DNA from: Kineosporia corallincola
GTDB lineage: Bacteria > Actinomycetota > Actinomycetes > Actinomycetales > Kineosporiaceae
DNA: 64,000 nucleotides
Direction of reading: 5' to 3'
Assembly (NCBI RefSeq): GCF_018499875.1
Contig: NZ_JAHBAY010000005.1
Span: forward strand, 434,001-498,000
This document shows, piece after piece, positions 38,218 through 46,810 of the stretch. The notes beneath the pieces were generated by a model. It saw nothing but the letters and a program-made list of their open reading frames with translations. It did not search any database and was not told the DNA's origin. The translations under genes were made by a program, and so were the position numbers. The first letter of the stretch is position 1. Every line of letters begins with the position of its first letter.

Positions 38218-38883
38218 ATGACCACGCTCCCCCTCCCCGAGCCCACGTTCTCCCACACCCCCGGCGATCCGCGCCTCGACCGGCAGGCGTTCGTCCAGAG
38301 TCTCTACACCCACCACGCCGCCTCGCTCCAGGCCTACGTCACCCGCATCCTGGGTGACGCCCAGCAGGCCGAGGACGTGGTGCAGGAGACCATGCTGCGG
38401 GCCTGGCGCCACGCCGACCGGCTCACCTGCTTCCCCGGCGACCCCAGCTCACTGCACCGCTGGCTCAGCCGGGTCGCGCGCAACGTCGCCTTCGACCGGA
38501 TCCGCGCCCGCAACGCCCGCCCCACCGAGGTGGAGGAGAGCGAACGCGACGTCGAGATCACCGCCGACCACGCCGGCGCCGTGGTGGACTCGGTGCTGCT
38601 GGCCAACGCCCTGGCCGACCTGTCCCCCAAGCACCGCCAGGTGCTGGAACACGTCTACCTGGGCGGGTACACGACCGCCGAGGCCGCCGCCGTCCTGGGC
38701 ATCCCGGTGGGCACGGTCAAGACCCGCACCCACCACGCCCTGCGCCGGCTCAGGGTGCGGCTGGCCCCGGAGCGGCCGGTTGCTGCCGCGCCGCGGGCAC
38801 CGAAAAGTCCTCCGGCAGCAGCAGCACCAGGTCCTGCATCGTCGGCGACGCCATTCCCCGCAGACGTTTCGCGTGCCGGGTGA
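38218..38883 (+). CDS. ECF-like RNA polymerase sigma factor
   Basis: About 221 residues if ATG 38218 is used; ATG 38209 and a longer frame to 38143 are alternatives, none with a strong ribosome site. Region 2 is at residues 22-90 (FVQSLYTHHAASLQAYVTRI, AEDVVQETMLRAWRHADRL) and region 4 at 135-185 (LSPKHRQVLEHVYLGGYTTAEAAAVLGIPVGTVKTR). No anti-sigma gene is adjacent. The last 35 residues are an Ala/Pro-rich tail whose DNA overlaps the end of the convergent beta-helix/AAA gene by 134 bp. Sigma-70 family membership is confident; promoter targets are unknown. Confidence 0.9.
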   Translation: MTTLPLPEPTFSHTPGDPRLDRQAFVQSLYTHHAASLQAYVTRILGDAQQAEDVVQETMLRAWRHADRLTCFPGDPSSLHRWLSRVARNVAFDRIRARNARPTEVEESERDVEITADHAGAVVDSVLLANALADLSPKHRQVLEHVYLGGYTTAEAAAVLGIPVGTVKTRTHHALRRLRVRLAPERPVAAAPRAPKSPPAAAAPGPASSATPFPADVSRAG

Positions 38884-41800
38884 CCGCCTGGTCCAGCACC
38901 TGCCGGGCGAACCGCCCGTTGCCGAACGAACTTCCCCGCTCCGTGGCGGCGAACCGGGTGCGCAGCGCCGCCACCGTGGGACCGTCGCACTCGTACCCGG
39001 CCGTGGCCGCGTGCTGGCAGACGATCGTCACCAGTTCGTCCACGGTGTAGTCGGCGAACCGCACGCGGTGCGAGAAGCGCGACGCCAGGCCCGGGTTCAC
39101 GTTGAGGAACGCTTCCATCTCGCCCTCGTACCCGGCCGCGATCACCACCACCTCGTCCCGGTGGTCCTCCATCAGCTTCACCAGGGTGTCCACGGCTTCC
39201 CGACCGAAGTCGTTACCCGAGCCCCCGCCCTGATTGCTCAGCGCGTAGGCCTCGTCCACGAACAGCACCCCGCCACGCGCCTTGTCGAACGCCTCCGTGG
39301 TGCGCTGCGCCGTGTGCCCGACGTACTCGCCCACCAGGTCCGGGCGTCCCACCTCGACCACCTGCCCACCCGCCAGAACCCCCAGCGCGGCGAGGATCTG
39401 GCCGTAGAGCCGGGCGATGGTCGTCTTGCCCGTACCGGGCGGCCCGGCGAAGATCAGGTGCCGCGACAGCGGCGGCGCGGGCAGCCCGGCCGCCAGCCGC
39501 TGCCGCGACGACGCCAGCAGGTCGACCATGTTGCTGACCTCCCGCTTCACGTCGGCCAGCCCCACCATCTGCTCCAGCTGCCCGAGCAGCGACTCCACCC
39601 GGTCGGTGTCGACGCTGCCCGCCCCCGCGCCGATCGCGCTGCCCGGCAGCTCGCCCAGATCCTGCGGCATCAGCCGGGTCAGGGCCACCGGGTTCGCGTC
39701 CGGGTCGTCGCCCAGCCGGTAGGCCTGCCGCCCGATCATCTCCTCGAACACCTTGCGTGCACTGCGGCCGTTGCCGAAAGCGTCGTCCCGGGGCAGTTTC
39801 TGGAAGTACGACAGCAGCGCGGCCCGGGTCTCGAACTCCAGCCGGTACGAGTGCGTCGTGCACAGCCCCTCGACGATCGTCACCAGGTCGGCCGCCGCGT
39901 AGTCGGTGAACTCGATGGTGCGCGAGAACCGGGACGACAGACCGGGGTTGCTGGCCAGGAACTTACGCATGTCCTGGGTGTAGCCGGCCACGATCACCAC
40001 GATCTCCTCGCGGTGGTCCTCCATCAGCTTCACCAGCGTGTCGATCGCCTCGCGGCCGAAGTCCGGGCCACCGCTGGCCGCCGCCGACAGGGTGTAGGCC
40101 TCGTCGATGAACAGCACCCCGCCCATCGCCTCCTGGAACTTCTCGGCCGTCTTCAGCGCGGTACCACCGACCACACTGGCCACCAGGTCGGGCCGGCCCA
40201 CCTCGACCAGCTGCCCGGTGGGAATCACCCCGAGCTCGGCCAGGATCTGCCCGTAGAGCCGGGCGATCGTCGTCTTACCGGTACCGGGCGAACCGGTGAA
40301 CACCAGGTGACGCGACAACGGCGGGGTCGGAAGTCCAGCCGCCGCACGGCGATCCGCCATCTGGTGCAGCCGCACCAGGGTGGCCACCTCACGCTTCACC
40401 CCGGCCAGACCCACCAGCGAGTTCAGCTCGCCGAGCAGCTGCCCGAGCCGGCCACCGCCGAATCCCGGCCCTCCTCGGGGTGTTCCGCCGTCCATCACCA
40501 CAGGGGACGACGGAACGCGCGGCTGCACCGCACCGATCGGCTCCGCCGCACCCGACGGCGCCCGCACCGGCTCGTCACCGGGTTGCCCACCCTCCGGCGG
40601 CGTCCCCGGCCCGTCCTGATCCGCGTCTGCCTCACCCGGGTCCGGGTGCTGCGCCGGGTCGACGACCGTGGTGTGGTCGCCGAACACGTCGCCCGCGCCG
40701 TTGCCGGCACCCCGGTACCGGGTCACGGTCAGCCGCTCCCCCGCCGTCTGCACCCGCAGCCCGGCCCCGGAGTTGTTGCGGCCCGTGCAGTCGCTCAGGC
40801 GCAGCTCCTCGTTCGAGCGCACCACGATCCCGTCGCCGCCGCCGTCGAGCACCTCGCACTCGCTCGCCGAACCGCGGGCCCCGGACGTCCACTCCATGCC
40901 GGAGCGACGGGCCCGGCTGATCCGGGTCCGGCTCACCCGCGCCGTGCCCTCGTCCGTGACCAGCACGCCCTCCGCGCCGGCATCGGTGATCTCGGTGCCG
41001 GCCAGATCCAGCCGGCCACCCTCGACCCGCACCCCGGCCCCGATCGAGGCGGTGATCGTCACCCCGCTGAAATGCGGCTGCCCGGGCGATGTCACGTTCA
41101 GCCCGGCACCCTCGGGCCGGCTGATCGTCAGGTCCTGGAACACCCCCGCGGCCTGATCGCCCACCAGCACCCCGTCGGCGCCTGCGCCCGCGACCACCGC
41201 CCGCCGCACCTGCGGCGCGGCCTGGCCGGCCAGCGTCAGCCCGGCCCCGGCCGGGCGGTCGATCCGCAGATCGTCGAACATCGGGGTGGCGGAACCGCTC
41301 ACCGCGACCGCGGCGGCCGCACCGCCGCTCACCGACAGCGCCTCGAAAGCGGTCGACGCGTCGTCGGTCACGGTGACGCCGACGTTCCCCGCGTCCGACA
41401 CTGAGCACTCGGCGAACGTCCCGGCCGAGCCGGACAGCACCTGCACGCCGTAGCTCGCCGGGGACCGCACCCCCACCCGGCGCAGTTCCGGGGCGGCCCG
41501 CTCGACCAGAACGATGCCCTGGGCGGCGGAATCGACGATCACACAGTCCTGGAGCACCGGCGTGGAGTCGGAGGCGATCAGCAGGCCGACGCCCGAGGCC
41601 GACTCGATCGTCGTCCCACTGATCTGCGGCGAGCTGGAGCCCTCGATCGCCACCGCCGGGTTGCCCGCCCGGCTGATCCGGGTGGAGCGGATCACGCCGC
41701 GGGCGTTGTCGGCAGCGAGAAGCCCACTGCCGTCGACGTCCTCGATCGTGCAGTCGACGAACTGCGGGTTGGCGCCGCTGCGGATCACCACCGCGGACGC

Positions 41801-42274
41801 GCTGGTGCGGTGGATCCGGCACTCGCCGATCCGGGCCTGGGCACCGTCGACGAACAGCAGCCCGGCGCCGCCGGGATTGCTGAAGTCGCAGCCCCGGGCC
41901 TGCACCTCGACCGCCCCGTGGGCGAACAGCGCGGCCACCCCGTCGGCCTCGACCGTGCACTCGTCCAGACGCAGCCGCCCGGTCGGCACGTCGACGGCCG
42001 ACGACTGTTTCCCGCTGTGCCGCAGACCAATTCCGGACAGTGCCGCGGACTCCGCCGTCACCGTGACCACGGGCGCGTCACGGGACTCGATCCACACCCC
42101 GGACGCACCCGAAGCCGAGAGCGTGACCTCGCGGTCGAGCACGATCGACTCGGTGTAGGTGCCGGGCTGGATCGAGATCACGTCACCGGGAACCGCGGCG
42201 GCCACCGCGTCACTCACCGTGCGGTACGAGTCCGGGCCGCTGGAGGCGACATTCAGGATGTTCCGGGTCGACAT
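38750..42274 (-). CDS. Right-handed beta-helix protein fused to two CbbX/EccA-like AAA+ domains
   Basis: A 1,174-residue protein starting at ATG 42274, which shares one base with the stop of the upstream gene (TGATG). The same frame stays open upstream, but that part is Arg/Gly-rich shadow. Residues 1-490 are tandem parallel beta-helix coils of 22-24 residues (NosD/pectate-lyase type, opening with a DAVAAAVPGDVISIQPGTYTE pattern). Residues 495-590 are a Pro/Gly/Asp linker. AAA1 (about 605-880) has GSPGTGKTT (K667) and Walker B VLFIDEAYTL; AAA2 (about 890-1160) has GPPGTGKTT (K950) and VLFVDEAYAL. Both AAA domains belong to the CbbX/EccA type. Soluble; no signal peptide. Inference: an EccA-like chaperone/unfoldase whose beta-helix binds secretion cargo. 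Its end overlaps the sigma-factor gene. Confidence 0.93.
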   Translation of the reverse strand: MSTRNILNVASSGPDSYRTVSDAVAAAVPGDVISIQPGTYTESIVLDREVTLSASGASGVWIESRDAPVVTVTAESAALSGIGLRHSGKQSSAVDVPTGRLRLDECTVEADGVAALFAHGAVEVQARGCDFSNPGGAGLLFVDGAQARIGECRIHRTSASAVVIRSGANPQFVDCTIEDVDGSGLLAADNARGVIRSTRISRAGNPAVAIEGSSSPQISGTTIESASGVGLLIASDSTPVLQDCVIVDSAAQGIVLVERAAPELRRVGVRSPASYGVQVLSGSAGTFAECSVSDAGNVGVTVTDDASTAFEALSVSGGAAAAVAVSGSATPMFDDLRIDRPAGAGLTLAGQAAPQVRRAVVAGAGADGVLVGDQAAGVFQDLTISRPEGAGLNVTSPGQPHFSGVTITASIGAGVRVEGGRLDLAGTEITDAGAEGVLVTDEGTARVSRTRISRARRSGMEWTSGARGSASECEVLDGGGDGIVVRSNEELRLSDCTGRNNSGAGLRVQTAGERLTVTRYRGAGNGAGDVFGDHTTVVDPAQHPDPGEADADQDGPGTPPEGGQPGDEPVRAPSGAAEPIGAVQPRVPSSPVVMDGGTPRGGPGFGGGRLGQLLGELNSLVGLAGVKREVATLVRLHQMADRRAAAGLPTPPLSRHLVFTGSPGTGKTTIARLYGQILAELGVIPTGQLVEVGRPDLVASVVGGTALKTAEKFQEAMGGVLFIDEAYTLSAAASGGPDFGREAIDTLVKLMEDHREEIVVIVAGYTQDMRKFLASNPGLSSRFSRTIEFTDYAAADLVTIVEGLCTTHSYRLEFETRAALLSYFQKLPRDDAFGNGRSARKVFEEMIGRQAYRLGDDPDANPVALTRLMPQDLGELPGSAIGAGAGSVDTDRVESLLGQLEQMVGLADVKREVSNMVDLLASSRQRLAAGLPAPPLSRHLIFAGPPGTGKTTIARLYGQILAALGVLAGGQVVEVGRPDLVGEYVGHTAQRTTEAFDKARGGVLFVDEAYALSNQGGGSGNDFGREAVDTLVKLMEDHRDEVVVIAAGYEGEMEAFLNVNPGLASRFSHRVRFADYTVDELVTIVCQHAATAGYECDGPTVAALRTRFAATERGSSFGNGRFARQVLDQAVTRHAKRLRGMASPTMQDLVLLLPEDFSVPAARQQPAAPGPAAP

Positions 42275-43344
42275 CAGCCGGCCTGCCACACCGGTTCCCT
42301 CTCTGCCGGGGCGAACAGCGCCGCCGTCACCCGCTGCCGGTCGTACCGGCCCAGCGCGCGCACCGGGGGCGGTCCGCCGAGAATGTGCGACATCAGGTCG
42401 GGTTCGGGTGCCAGGTCGTACTCGGCCAGGTAGTAGGCGACCGCCTCGGTCCACACCCACACCCGGTCGGACCGGAAGTCCACCGGCACGCAGGCCACCC
42501 GCTCGGGCCGGACCACGTCGTCCATCGTCCCGACCGAGTCGAGCACCGGGGTGCCCGAGCGCAGGTAGGCCAGCACCCGGTCGCGGTCCGGGCCGGTCAG
42601 CCGCAGGTGGTCGTCGCTGAAGTACGGGCCGGACTCCTCCGCGCCGTCGAAGACCCGGGCCAGGCGCACCGGGACGGAGTCCGCGGCCCACACCGGCAGT
42701 GCCGCCGTGAGGGCCTGCTCGTGATAGGCGGTGAGCGTCTCCCCGGTGTCGTGGAACACCTCCACCCGGCTCGGCCGCTCGCCCAGTTCCTCCAGGGCGT
42801 ACTGCATCTCGGCGGTCATCTCGACCACGTCGGAACCGGCCCGGGCCTCGCACAGATACACCCGCAGCAGCGTGCCGGCCTCGCCCCGGCGGAAGACCCG
42901 CCACAGCGCGACCACGTCACCCACCCGGCGGGCCGACTCGACCGCGGCCTGGTCCAGCTCGTCGGCCGGGGTCAGCCGCAACTGTTCGCTCCCGGCCTGA
43001 TCGGGCACCGCGTCGTCACCACCGCGGCGGCCGGTGAACCGGTGCATCGGCACCGGGATCAGCGCGACCGGAGCCGCCGGGACCGCTCTTCCCTCACGCT
43101 CCAGCAGGTTCCGGACCGCCGGATCGTCCAGGACGTCCGGGTCGCCGTGTCCCGCGGCGATCGCCGCGCCGAGCAGATCGGTCAGTTCCCCGCGCTCGCC
43201 GTCGGCCAGACTCATTCTCATCCGGGACATCTCGTCGTCCGGTACCCGGCCCGCCAGCCGCAGCAGCAGCCGGTGCAGCGACAGCCTCCGGCCGTCCTCG
43301 GCGTCCTGACCGTCGGCGCTGTCAGGACTCTCGGTTGGGCTCAC
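42274..43344 (-). CDS. Conserved-looking protein of unknown function in T7SS accessory operon
   Basis: A 356-residue protein starting at GTG 43344, overlapping the preceding gene by 4 bp (GTGA), and coupled to the beta-helix/AAA gene by TGATG. I do not recognise a family. Residues 1-90 are acidic and helical. Residues 110-345 are mixed alpha/beta with a central VALWRVFRRGE segment and a C-terminal region rich in Asp, Tyr and Trp (RVWVWTEAVAYYLAEYDLAPEP). No signal peptide, membrane segment or cysteine cluster. The tight overlaps on both sides show it works with its neighbours; an adaptor or immunity-type role for the secretion cargo is possible but unsupported. Confidence 0.8.
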   Translation of the reverse strand: MSPTESPDSADGQDAEDGRRLSLHRLLLRLAGRVPDDEMSRMRMSLADGERGELTDLLGAAIAAGHGDPDVLDDPAVRNLLEREGRAVPAAPVALIPVPMHRFTGRRGGDDAVPDQAGSEQLRLTPADELDQAAVESARRVGDVVALWRVFRRGEAGTLLRVYLCEARAGSDVVEMTAEMQYALEELGERPSRVEVFHDTGETLTAYHEQALTAALPVWAADSVPVRLARVFDGAEESGPYFSDDHLRLTGPDRDRVLAYLRSGTPVLDSVGTMDDVVRPERVACVPVDFRSDRVWVWTEAVAYYLAEYDLAPEPDLMSHILGGPPPVRALGRYDRQRVTAALFAPAEREPVWQAG

Positions 43345-46300
43345 TCCACGCTCCTTCGGGCATCGGGATTCTCGGCGAACCAGGCCGGGTCCCCGGGCAG
43401 TGCGGTGAAACCGGTGGACGACGCGCCGGGCCCCCCGTCGGGGTTCTCGCCGGTGGTGGTACGTCGTTCGTCGCGGCGGCGGACCACCTCGTGCAGCCGG
43501 GCGGTGATCCGCGCCGTCGCCTCCTGCGGCCGCGCCCGGCCCGGCGGAACCTCGGCCAGCAGTACCCGCCGCACCGGCTCCCGGCCGGCCGGGTCCACCT
43601 CCAGCACGCGGAACCCGGTGCCCGGCTGGAACATCAGGTCACCCGCCCGCTCGGTGTCCACCAGCCCGGCCACCCGGCGGGCGGTCACCGACCAGATCAG
43701 CACCTCCACCGGCCCGCCCAGCTCCGCCTCCGGATCGTCGAGGGCGACCAGCGGGGCCACCTCGCACAGCTCGTCGCCCACGCGGTAGTCGTCCAGCGCC
43801 GCCGGGTCCGCCGGACCGCCACGCAGCACCACCCCCTCGAAGGTCGGCAGCCGGCGCAGCCCGCCGGACGCACAGACGGCCATCGGGCGTTCGCTCTCAC
43901 GGCAGCCGGTCCGCGCCGAGCGCACGAACTCGTCCCGGTCTTTCTCCGAGAGAGCGCGCACCGCAGCCAGTTCTGTTACCAGCGCCTCGTCCACCGACGA
44001 CGTCACCCGCAGCCCCGGCGACTCGGCGAGCATCCGCGCCACCGCCTTGGCGTGCGAGTCGTACCGCCAGCCCAGCGAGGTCCGGAACACCTGCCGCTCC
44101 ACCGGCGTGCTCACCCGGTCGGCCAGCCAGCGCTCTCCCGCCTCACCACCGCGGCGGTCCAGCTCGACCGGTTCCGGCGCGGGCTCGTCGGACCCGGGCT
44201 CTTCGGGCTCGGCGGGCCCGGCCTCTGCGGGCTCGGGCTGTCCCGGCTCACGCTGTCCCGGCTCACGCTGTCCGTTCTCGTTCTGCTCCGTTCCGGTCCC
44301 GGCTCGTTCAGCCGGGGATGCCGCTGTGACCGGCTCCGCCGGAGCGGCTTTCGGTCCGGCCGTCGCCACGGTCCGCGCACCCGGCGGCGTGGCCGGGGCG
44401 GTCGCCGAGGTCACGGGCGACGCCGGGGCGGTGGGAATCGTCGAGGCCGACGTCACCGCCGAGCTCACGAGCGCGGCCGGAGACGTGGCCACGGCCGGCG
44501 CAACCGTGGCATCCGGCCCCGGAGCGGCGGCCGGGCCGGCAACGGGTGCGGACGTGTCCTTGGGCCGTCCGGGGGCGCGCAGTCGCGGCACGACGGTGGC
44601 CAGTGACGGAACGCCTCTGGCGCCCTGGTCCGTGGCGCCGGACCTCACCGTCGCGGGCCGGCCGGTCTCACGATAGTCATGGCCCAGGAACGACTCACCG
44701 ATCTCCGGGATCCCCGCCGGGTCTGCGGACGCCCCCGAGGCGACGTCGAGCAGAACCATCACGTCGCCGGGAATCTGGCGGCGGGCCCCCGACCGCTCCC
44801 CGACCGTGGCGTGGGCGGGCCAGGCACCCGCCCGCCGGGAGACCGTCTCGGCCGAGGGAATGTCGTGAGGTGCCACCCACAGCGCCTCGGCGAGTTCGGC
44901 GACCACGTCGCCCCCCTCGTCCTTCGGACCGGTCACCCCCGGGGTGCTGTTCGCCCCGACCGCGTTCACCCTCCCGGTGGATTCCGCCACCGCGCTCGTC
45001 GCGGTGCGCGCGGCCGGTTCTCCGGCTCCCGCCGGTGCCGCAGCACCCCCGGCCCCGATCACACCGGCCTGCCCGGCCCCGCTCACACCGGCCTGCCCGG
45101 CCCCGATCACACCGGCTTGCCCGGCCACGGCCGGCACACCGGCCAGGGCGAGCGCGCGCGACACCGGCGCGGCCTGCGCCGTCCCCTCGCCCGACCCCGA
45201 CCCCGACCCCGACACCGGTACCGGCACCGGGAGCGAGACGCCCGAGGCGGTCGGCACCACCACCGACGACGTGGTCAGCCCGGATGACGCCTGCCCGCCC
45301 ACCGGCCGGGCACCGGCGTTCCCCTCGACGGGACGCCCGGCGCGCCTCAGCCGGAGCACACCGTCGGCGTCCACCAGAAGCTGATGCGAGGTGGGGGTTT
45401 TCGTCGTCCTCAGTTCGTTCTTGACCTGCGCGCCCACCGCATCGGCCCGCGCGGCGAACTCGACGACGGGAGGCGCGGGAGGCTCGAAACCCGTTGCCGG
45501 GCCCACGGAAACCTGGGTGACCGACGGAAAACCCACCGGCGCCGAGACCACCGCCGCCACCGACGACGGCTGCCGGGTGATCTCCTCGGCGTTGTGCAGG
45601 CGGCTGGGACGCCCGTCCCGGTCCAGCTCGGCCAGCCGCCGGGCCCCGTCGACGGCGTAGTACGGCAGGGCCTGGTGCGCCCGCACGGGAGCGCCGAGGC
45701 GGTCGGCCAGGGCCTGCACCAGGCTCACCCAGGTGCTGCCCGCGCAGCCGTACGGCGCCAGCACCACGTGCTCGCGCCAGCCCTCCGACAGCGAGCTGAC
45801 CACGCCGGCCAGCTCGTCGGCCGAGGGCACGGGCTCGCCCGGGGCTCCGACCAGCAGCAGCGGGCGGTTGCGGTCCACCGGCACGCCGAATCCCAGGTCC
45901 GACAGAGGTTTACGGGATCCTCCGGCCGAACGCACCCAGATCCCGGCCGGGATCGGGGTGCCGCTCAGCCGCCCGGCGAGCGTGGCGGCCGGACCGGCGC
46001 TGAACGCCTCGACCGAGGGCAGCCAGCCGCTGCTGTAGTGCGTCTCCTGCCAGGTCGGGGCGGGGTGGCGGGGGCCCTGCCACTGCGGGGTCCAGCCCCG
46101 CCGGAAGGCCAGCCAGCCCCCGTCGTCGCCGGCCGAGAACAGCTCCCCGCCGCGCAGCGCGATCAGCGCGCCGTCGGGCGCGATCACCTGCACCGACAGC
46201 AGGTCGGCCAGCACCGCCGCGGGCGCGGGAGCGCCGTCGGGGCCGCCCCTGGCGGCGCGGGCGGCGATCAGCCGCACGTCGGAGGGCGATCCGGCGTCGG

Positions 46301-46517
46301 TGACGTGCAGATGGTCACGGATCTGGTCGACCAGGGACGACGAGGGCCTCGCCAGTGCGGCCGTCGCCGACGGATCGACCACCAGCGGCACGGTGAACGG
46401 TTCCGGGGTGAGGGCCGCCAGGATCCCGCGGCACGTCGGCTCGGCCTCGCGGGCACGCATCAGCAGCGCGCCGTCCGTGCGTTCCACGATCACCGTGGCG
46501 CTGCCACTGCCGGCCAC
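43341..46517 (-). CDS. Large T7SS accessory protein with degenerate ADP-ribosyltransferase-like C-terminal domain
   Basis: GTG 46517 is chosen because AGGAGGG lies six bases upstream, giving 1,058 residues. Residues 1-350 are a folded alpha/beta region rich in Trp and Gly (LLVGAPGEPVPSADELAGVVSSL). Residues 350-760 are a low-complexity Ala/Pro/Val/Thr linker. Residues 790-1010 match the order of a mono-ADP-ribosyltransferase fold: GVVLRGG (Arg), DYRVGDELCEVAPLVAL in place of the STS strand, VLIWSVTARRVAGL, then a segment ending QPGTGFRVLEVD where the family usually has ExE before FPPGT. The STS and ExE motifs look lost, so activity is doubtful. First gene of the accessory operon, divergent from the EccC-like ATPase. 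It may be a cargo homologue, scaffold or inactivated toxin. Confidence 0.75.
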   Translation of the reverse strand: MAGSGSATVIVERTDGALLMRAREAEPTCRGILAALTPEPFTVPLVVDPSATAALARPSSSLVDQIRDHLHVTDAGSPSDVRLIAARAARGGPDGAPAPAAVLADLLSVQVIAPDGALIALRGGELFSAGDDGGWLAFRRGWTPQWQGPRHPAPTWQETHYSSGWLPSVEAFSAGPAATLAGRLSGTPIPAGIWVRSAGGSRKPLSDLGFGVPVDRNRPLLLVGAPGEPVPSADELAGVVSSLSEGWREHVVLAPYGCAGSTWVSLVQALADRLGAPVRAHQALPYYAVDGARRLAELDRDGRPSRLHNAEEITRQPSSVAAVVSAPVGFPSVTQVSVGPATGFEPPAPPVVEFAARADAVGAQVKNELRTTKTPTSHQLLVDADGVLRLRRAGRPVEGNAGARPVGGQASSGLTTSSVVVPTASGVSLPVPVPVSGSGSGSGEGTAQAAPVSRALALAGVPAVAGQAGVIGAGQAGVSGAGQAGVIGAGGAAAPAGAGEPAARTATSAVAESTGRVNAVGANSTPGVTGPKDEGGDVVAELAEALWVAPHDIPSAETVSRRAGAWPAHATVGERSGARRQIPGDVMVLLDVASGASADPAGIPEIGESFLGHDYRETGRPATVRSGATDQGARGVPSLATVVPRLRAPGRPKDTSAPVAGPAAAPGPDATVAPAVATSPAALVSSAVTSASTIPTAPASPVTSATAPATPPGARTVATAGPKAAPAEPVTAASPAERAGTGTEQNENGQREPGQREPGQPEPAEAGPAEPEEPGSDEPAPEPVELDRRGGEAGERWLADRVSTPVERQVFRTSLGWRYDSHAKAVARMLAESPGLRVTSSVDEALVTELAAVRALSEKDRDEFVRSARTGCRESERPMAVCASGGLRRLPTFEGVVLRGGPADPAALDDYRVGDELCEVAPLVALDDPEAELGGPVEVLIWSVTARRVAGLVDTERAGDLMFQPGTGFRVLEVDPAGREPVRRVLLAEVPPGRARPQEATARITARLHEVVRRRDERRTTTGENPDGGPGASSTGFTALPGDPAWFAENPDARRSVE

Positions 46518-46810
46518 CGGCAACCCTCCTGTCGTTCTCGGAACAGCCCTGTTTCATGCTCGAGTCAGACAACGGGGGCGGGCGGGAAGCGGTTCAAAAG
46601 TCCGGCGGCAGTGCCAGGATGAGCAGCGCCGGGCTGGACGTCCCGAGGCTGCGGCGACGGCGCGTGAGGAAGGTTCCGGCGCCGAGACCCGTCGAGCGCG
46701 TTCCGCCCGATCAGCGCGTGACGCGGCGCGACCCGGACGGCGGCCGGCCCGGACCGGCACGTGTTCTGCGGAGCCTGCGGCACGCGGGATACTGGTCTGC
46801 GCATCAACCG

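Noticed and set aside
42275-42904. N-terminal extension of the beta-helix/AAA frame to 42904
   Set aside because: The extra residues are Arg/Gly/Pro-rich and lie opposite the coding frame of the 356-residue gene; ATG 42274 overlaps that gene's stop and begins the beta-helix.
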